From: Hafnia alvei
GTDB taxonomy: Bacteria > Pseudomonadota > Gammaproteobacteria > Enterobacterales > Enterobacteriaceae
DNA length: 64,000 nucleotides
Reading direction: 5' to 3'
Assembly (NCBI RefSeq): GCF_034424155.1
Contig: NZ_CP139992.1
Coordinates: forward strand, 822,012-886,011
In this document: piece by piece, positions 62,516-64,000 of the stretch
Layout of the letters: every line of letters starts with the position of its first letter
How positions within the stretch are numbered: position 1 is the first letter of the stretch
Notes under the pieces: model-generated
What the model saw: only the letters and a program-made list of their open reading frames with translations
Database searches by the model: none
What the model was told of the DNA's origin: nothing
Program-made: the position numbers and the translations under genes

Positions 62516-63259
62516 CTACTCTCCCGCCCAGTGACAGGCGTCGCGCAGCGGCCCGATAGTCTGTGCCAGCCCGTCGATGTTAAAGGTCAGTTTCTCGTCG
62601 GCATTGCCCGCACCGGTATCCACCGTCAGCGTTTTTGCACCAAACAGTTGTTTAATTTCATCAATGCCGGATAGCCCACGACTGGATTCCAGCAGGATGC
62701 CGTTTTCGCGCACAAACCAGCGGCTGCGGAATGTCCTGCTGTCGGCCTTTAAGGTGACGGCGATATCGTGCGTGTCTAGCGCCTTAGCTAGCGCCACCTG
62801 CATTCGGGTGATATTGTCCATGCAACTGAACATCAGTACTGGACGCGGCGGAACATGCCCAATAGCCGGAGTGGTGATAATCACTGTCGGGCGTTCGCCC
62901 GATGTCTGCATGACCAGCAGTTCAGTAGTGTTATCCTGACGGTGTTTTTCCTGCGCAGTCGCGCGGGTCCAGGACTCACCAACAAAATCCGCTTTCACCA
63001 GCGCCCCGTTAAGACCGTCCGGCGTTATGGGGGACAATAGGCGGTCGTAACAGTCAAGGCGTTCCAGCGCCGCAGGCTCTTGACGACAGGTCTGCATCGC
63101 CTGTAACGTAGCCTGCGTATCCTGAGAGATCGCCGTCACACTCGTCATCGCCGAACCGGAAGCGGGGGAGAGATTCGCCGTCGCCGCACGTGCAGAGAGT
63201 CCGGCCAGCAGGCCCGCTAACAGCCACCCGGTATGCCAGAAAACGCGCATCCTGTTCAT
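62516..63259 (-). CDS. T6SS-associated periplasmic protein, TagO/VasI type
   Basis: 247 residues. Signal peptide to about residue 25 (WLLAGLLAGLSARA). The early LQAMQTCRQEPAALERLDCYDRLL carries a Cys pair common in VasI/TagO proteins, and a C-terminal domain spans PRPVLMFSCMDNITRMQVAL to IDEIKQLFGAKT. Start ATG overlaps the clpV stop by four bases (ATGA type), so it is in the same operon. Precise role in secretion is not settled. Confidence 0.8.
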   Translation of the reverse strand: MNRMRVFWHTGWLLAGLLAGLSARAATANLSPASGSAMTSVTAISQDTQATLQAMQTCRQEPAALERLDCYDRLLSPITPDGLNGALVKADFVGESWTRATAQEKHRQDNTTELLVMQTSGERPTVIITTPAIGHVPPRPVLMFSCMDNITRMQVALAKALDTHDIAVTLKADSRTFRSRWFVRENGILLESSRGLSGIDEIKQLFGAKTLTVDTGAGNADEKLTFNIDGLAQTIGPLRDACHWAGE

Positions 63260-64000
63260 AAAACAGTCTCATCCTCTGTTATGGACTCGCTGTCTTCTAC
63301 ATCTTCCACGTCTGCAGTAAATGCGCCGTCAGCAGCTGACAGCTGGATACGGGCAATGCCGGTGCCTGTTGCCATTTTCTGCAACAGTAGCAGCGAGAGC
63401 GGCGGCAGCATGTCGCCGTCAATCACCGATTCCAGCATCCTCGCCCCGTTTTCGGCGCGAGTGACGCGTTTCATGATTTCATCTGTGACTTCCTGTTCGA
63501 TAATGACATCAGCACCAAAGCGGCTGCGCAGCACGTTATCCAGTCGGGCTAGCTTCCCTGTGATAATGGTGGCGAGAGTTTCTTTTGACAGCGGCAGATA
63601 CGGCACCACTTCCATACGCGCCAGCAGCGCAGGTTTAAAGAAGTCGGCCAGTACCGGATACAACACTTCCAGCATGGTTTCCGGGTCATCAGCGTGTTCG
63701 ACAATCACCTGATAACCGAGGTTGGAGGTGAGGAAAAAAACGATATTTTTGCAGTCAATTAGACGGCCTTCGCCATCGGCCATCTCGCCCTTATCAAAGG
63801 CCTGGTAAAACAGGTTGAGTACGTCTGGGTGGGCTTTTTCCACCTCATCGAGCAACACTACCGAGTACGGTTTCTGACGGATGGCCTCGGTCAGCACGCC
63901 GCCTTCACCGTAGCCGACATAACCCGGAGGCGAACCAATCAGCCGCGAAACCGTGTGTTTTTCCTGAAACTCCGACATATTGATGGTGGTGAGGTATTGG
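63256..64000 (-). CDS. tssH: T6SS sheath-recycling ATPase ClpV (TssH), C-terminal part
   Basis: The gene runs off the right edge; the visible part reads from QYLTTINMSEFQEKHTVSRL to the stop at 63256. It is the end of the second AAA+ module: GSPPGYVGYGEGGVLTEAIR, Walker [17 protein letters not shown], sensor FFLTSNLGYQ, and the arginine/sensor-2 region RAENGARMLESVIDGDMLPP. The NMSEFQEKHTV and YGEGGVLTEA forms separate ClpV from the ClpB at 40919-43492 ([21 protein letters not shown]). ClpV disassembles contracted TssB/TssC sheaths. Confidence 0.93.
   Translation of the reverse strand, partial: QYLTTINMSEFQEKHTVSRLIGSPPGYVGYGEGGVLTEAIRQKPYSVVLLDEVEKAHPDVLNLFYQAFDKGEMADGEGRLIDCKNIVFFLTSNLGYQVIVEHADDPETMLEVLYPVLADFFKPALLARMEVVPYLPLSKETLATIITGKLARLDNVLRSRFGADVIIEQEVTDEIMKRVTRAENGARMLESVIDGDMLPPLSLLLLQKMATGTGIARIQLSAADGAFTADVEDVEDSESITEDETVL

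Overview
The window is a chromosomal segment of a Hafnia-like member of the Enterobacterales. The main grounds are the 16S rRNA gene (variable regions read as Hafnia/Obesumbacterium from memory; no database search was possible) and an E. coli-like backbone order: truD-surE-pcm-nlpD-rpoS ... mutS ... mltB-pncC-recA-recX-alaS-csrA-tRNA(Ser/Arg) ... yqaB-yqaA-gshA-micA-luxS-corB-ypjD-ffh-rpsP-rimM-trmD-rplS ... aroF-tyrA-pheA-raiA-bamD-rluD-pgeF-clpB-rrn.

Layout. Bases 1-7.2 kb hold the surE/pcm/nlpD/rpoS block and convergent mutS; rpoS carries a TGA stop at codon 80. From 7.4 to 12.1 kb lies an accessory insert: a large autotransporter with a 33-bp proline-rich minisatellite, and upstream of it on the same strand a CadC/ToxR-type membrane regulator broken (or switched) at a run of ten A. 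From 12.6 to 19.4 kb is the mltB-recA-alaS-csrA backbone with a textbook LexA-controlled recA promoter. From 19.6 to 20.3 kb is a tRNA-Ser/tRNA-Arg/tRNA-Arg operon ending in an 18-bp tRNA-Arg tail relic. From 20.4 to 29.8 kb are yqaB to rplS, including the sigma-E-type sRNA gene micA between gshA and luxS. From 29.9 to 33.5 kb is a variable stretch (DUF481 outer-membrane protein, DcuB-type transporter, YfiL-like lipoprotein, LytTR response regulator without a kinase). From 33.6 to 43.5 kb are aromatic amino acid synthesis (aroF-tyrA; pheL-pheA with attenuator), raiA, bamD, rluD-pgeF and clpB. From 43.6 to 49.4 kb is a complete rrn operon (16S, tRNA-Glu, 23S, 5S, tRNA-Asp, terminator).

After the rrn operon come about 1 kb of AT-rich DNA without a convincing gene, an unidentified lipoprotein, and then (52-64 kb, minus strand, running off the window end) part of a type VI secretion system: clpV/tssH, a TagO/VasI-type protein, a VasJ-type TssA, tssM, a VasL-type ImpA-domain protein and hcp. 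Between tssM and the VasL-type gene sits an AT-rich cassette: one protein with a long glycine/alanine-rich hydrophobic hairpin (candidate membrane-targeting effector), followed by five overlapping tandem paralogues of a three-helix membrane protein with a conserved two-cysteine tail (candidate immunity proteins). The cassette is bracketed by the true 3' end of tssM and by a decayed copy of that same tssM 3' end just before the VasL-type gene. This suggests a swappable effector-immunity module captured by recombination or duplication at the tssM tail, and it is the most interesting feature of the window.

Two regulators are damaged by single events (rpoS nonsense mutation, CadC-like frameshift in a homopolymer). 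They may reflect strain history, phase variation or, for the homopolymer, sequencing error.
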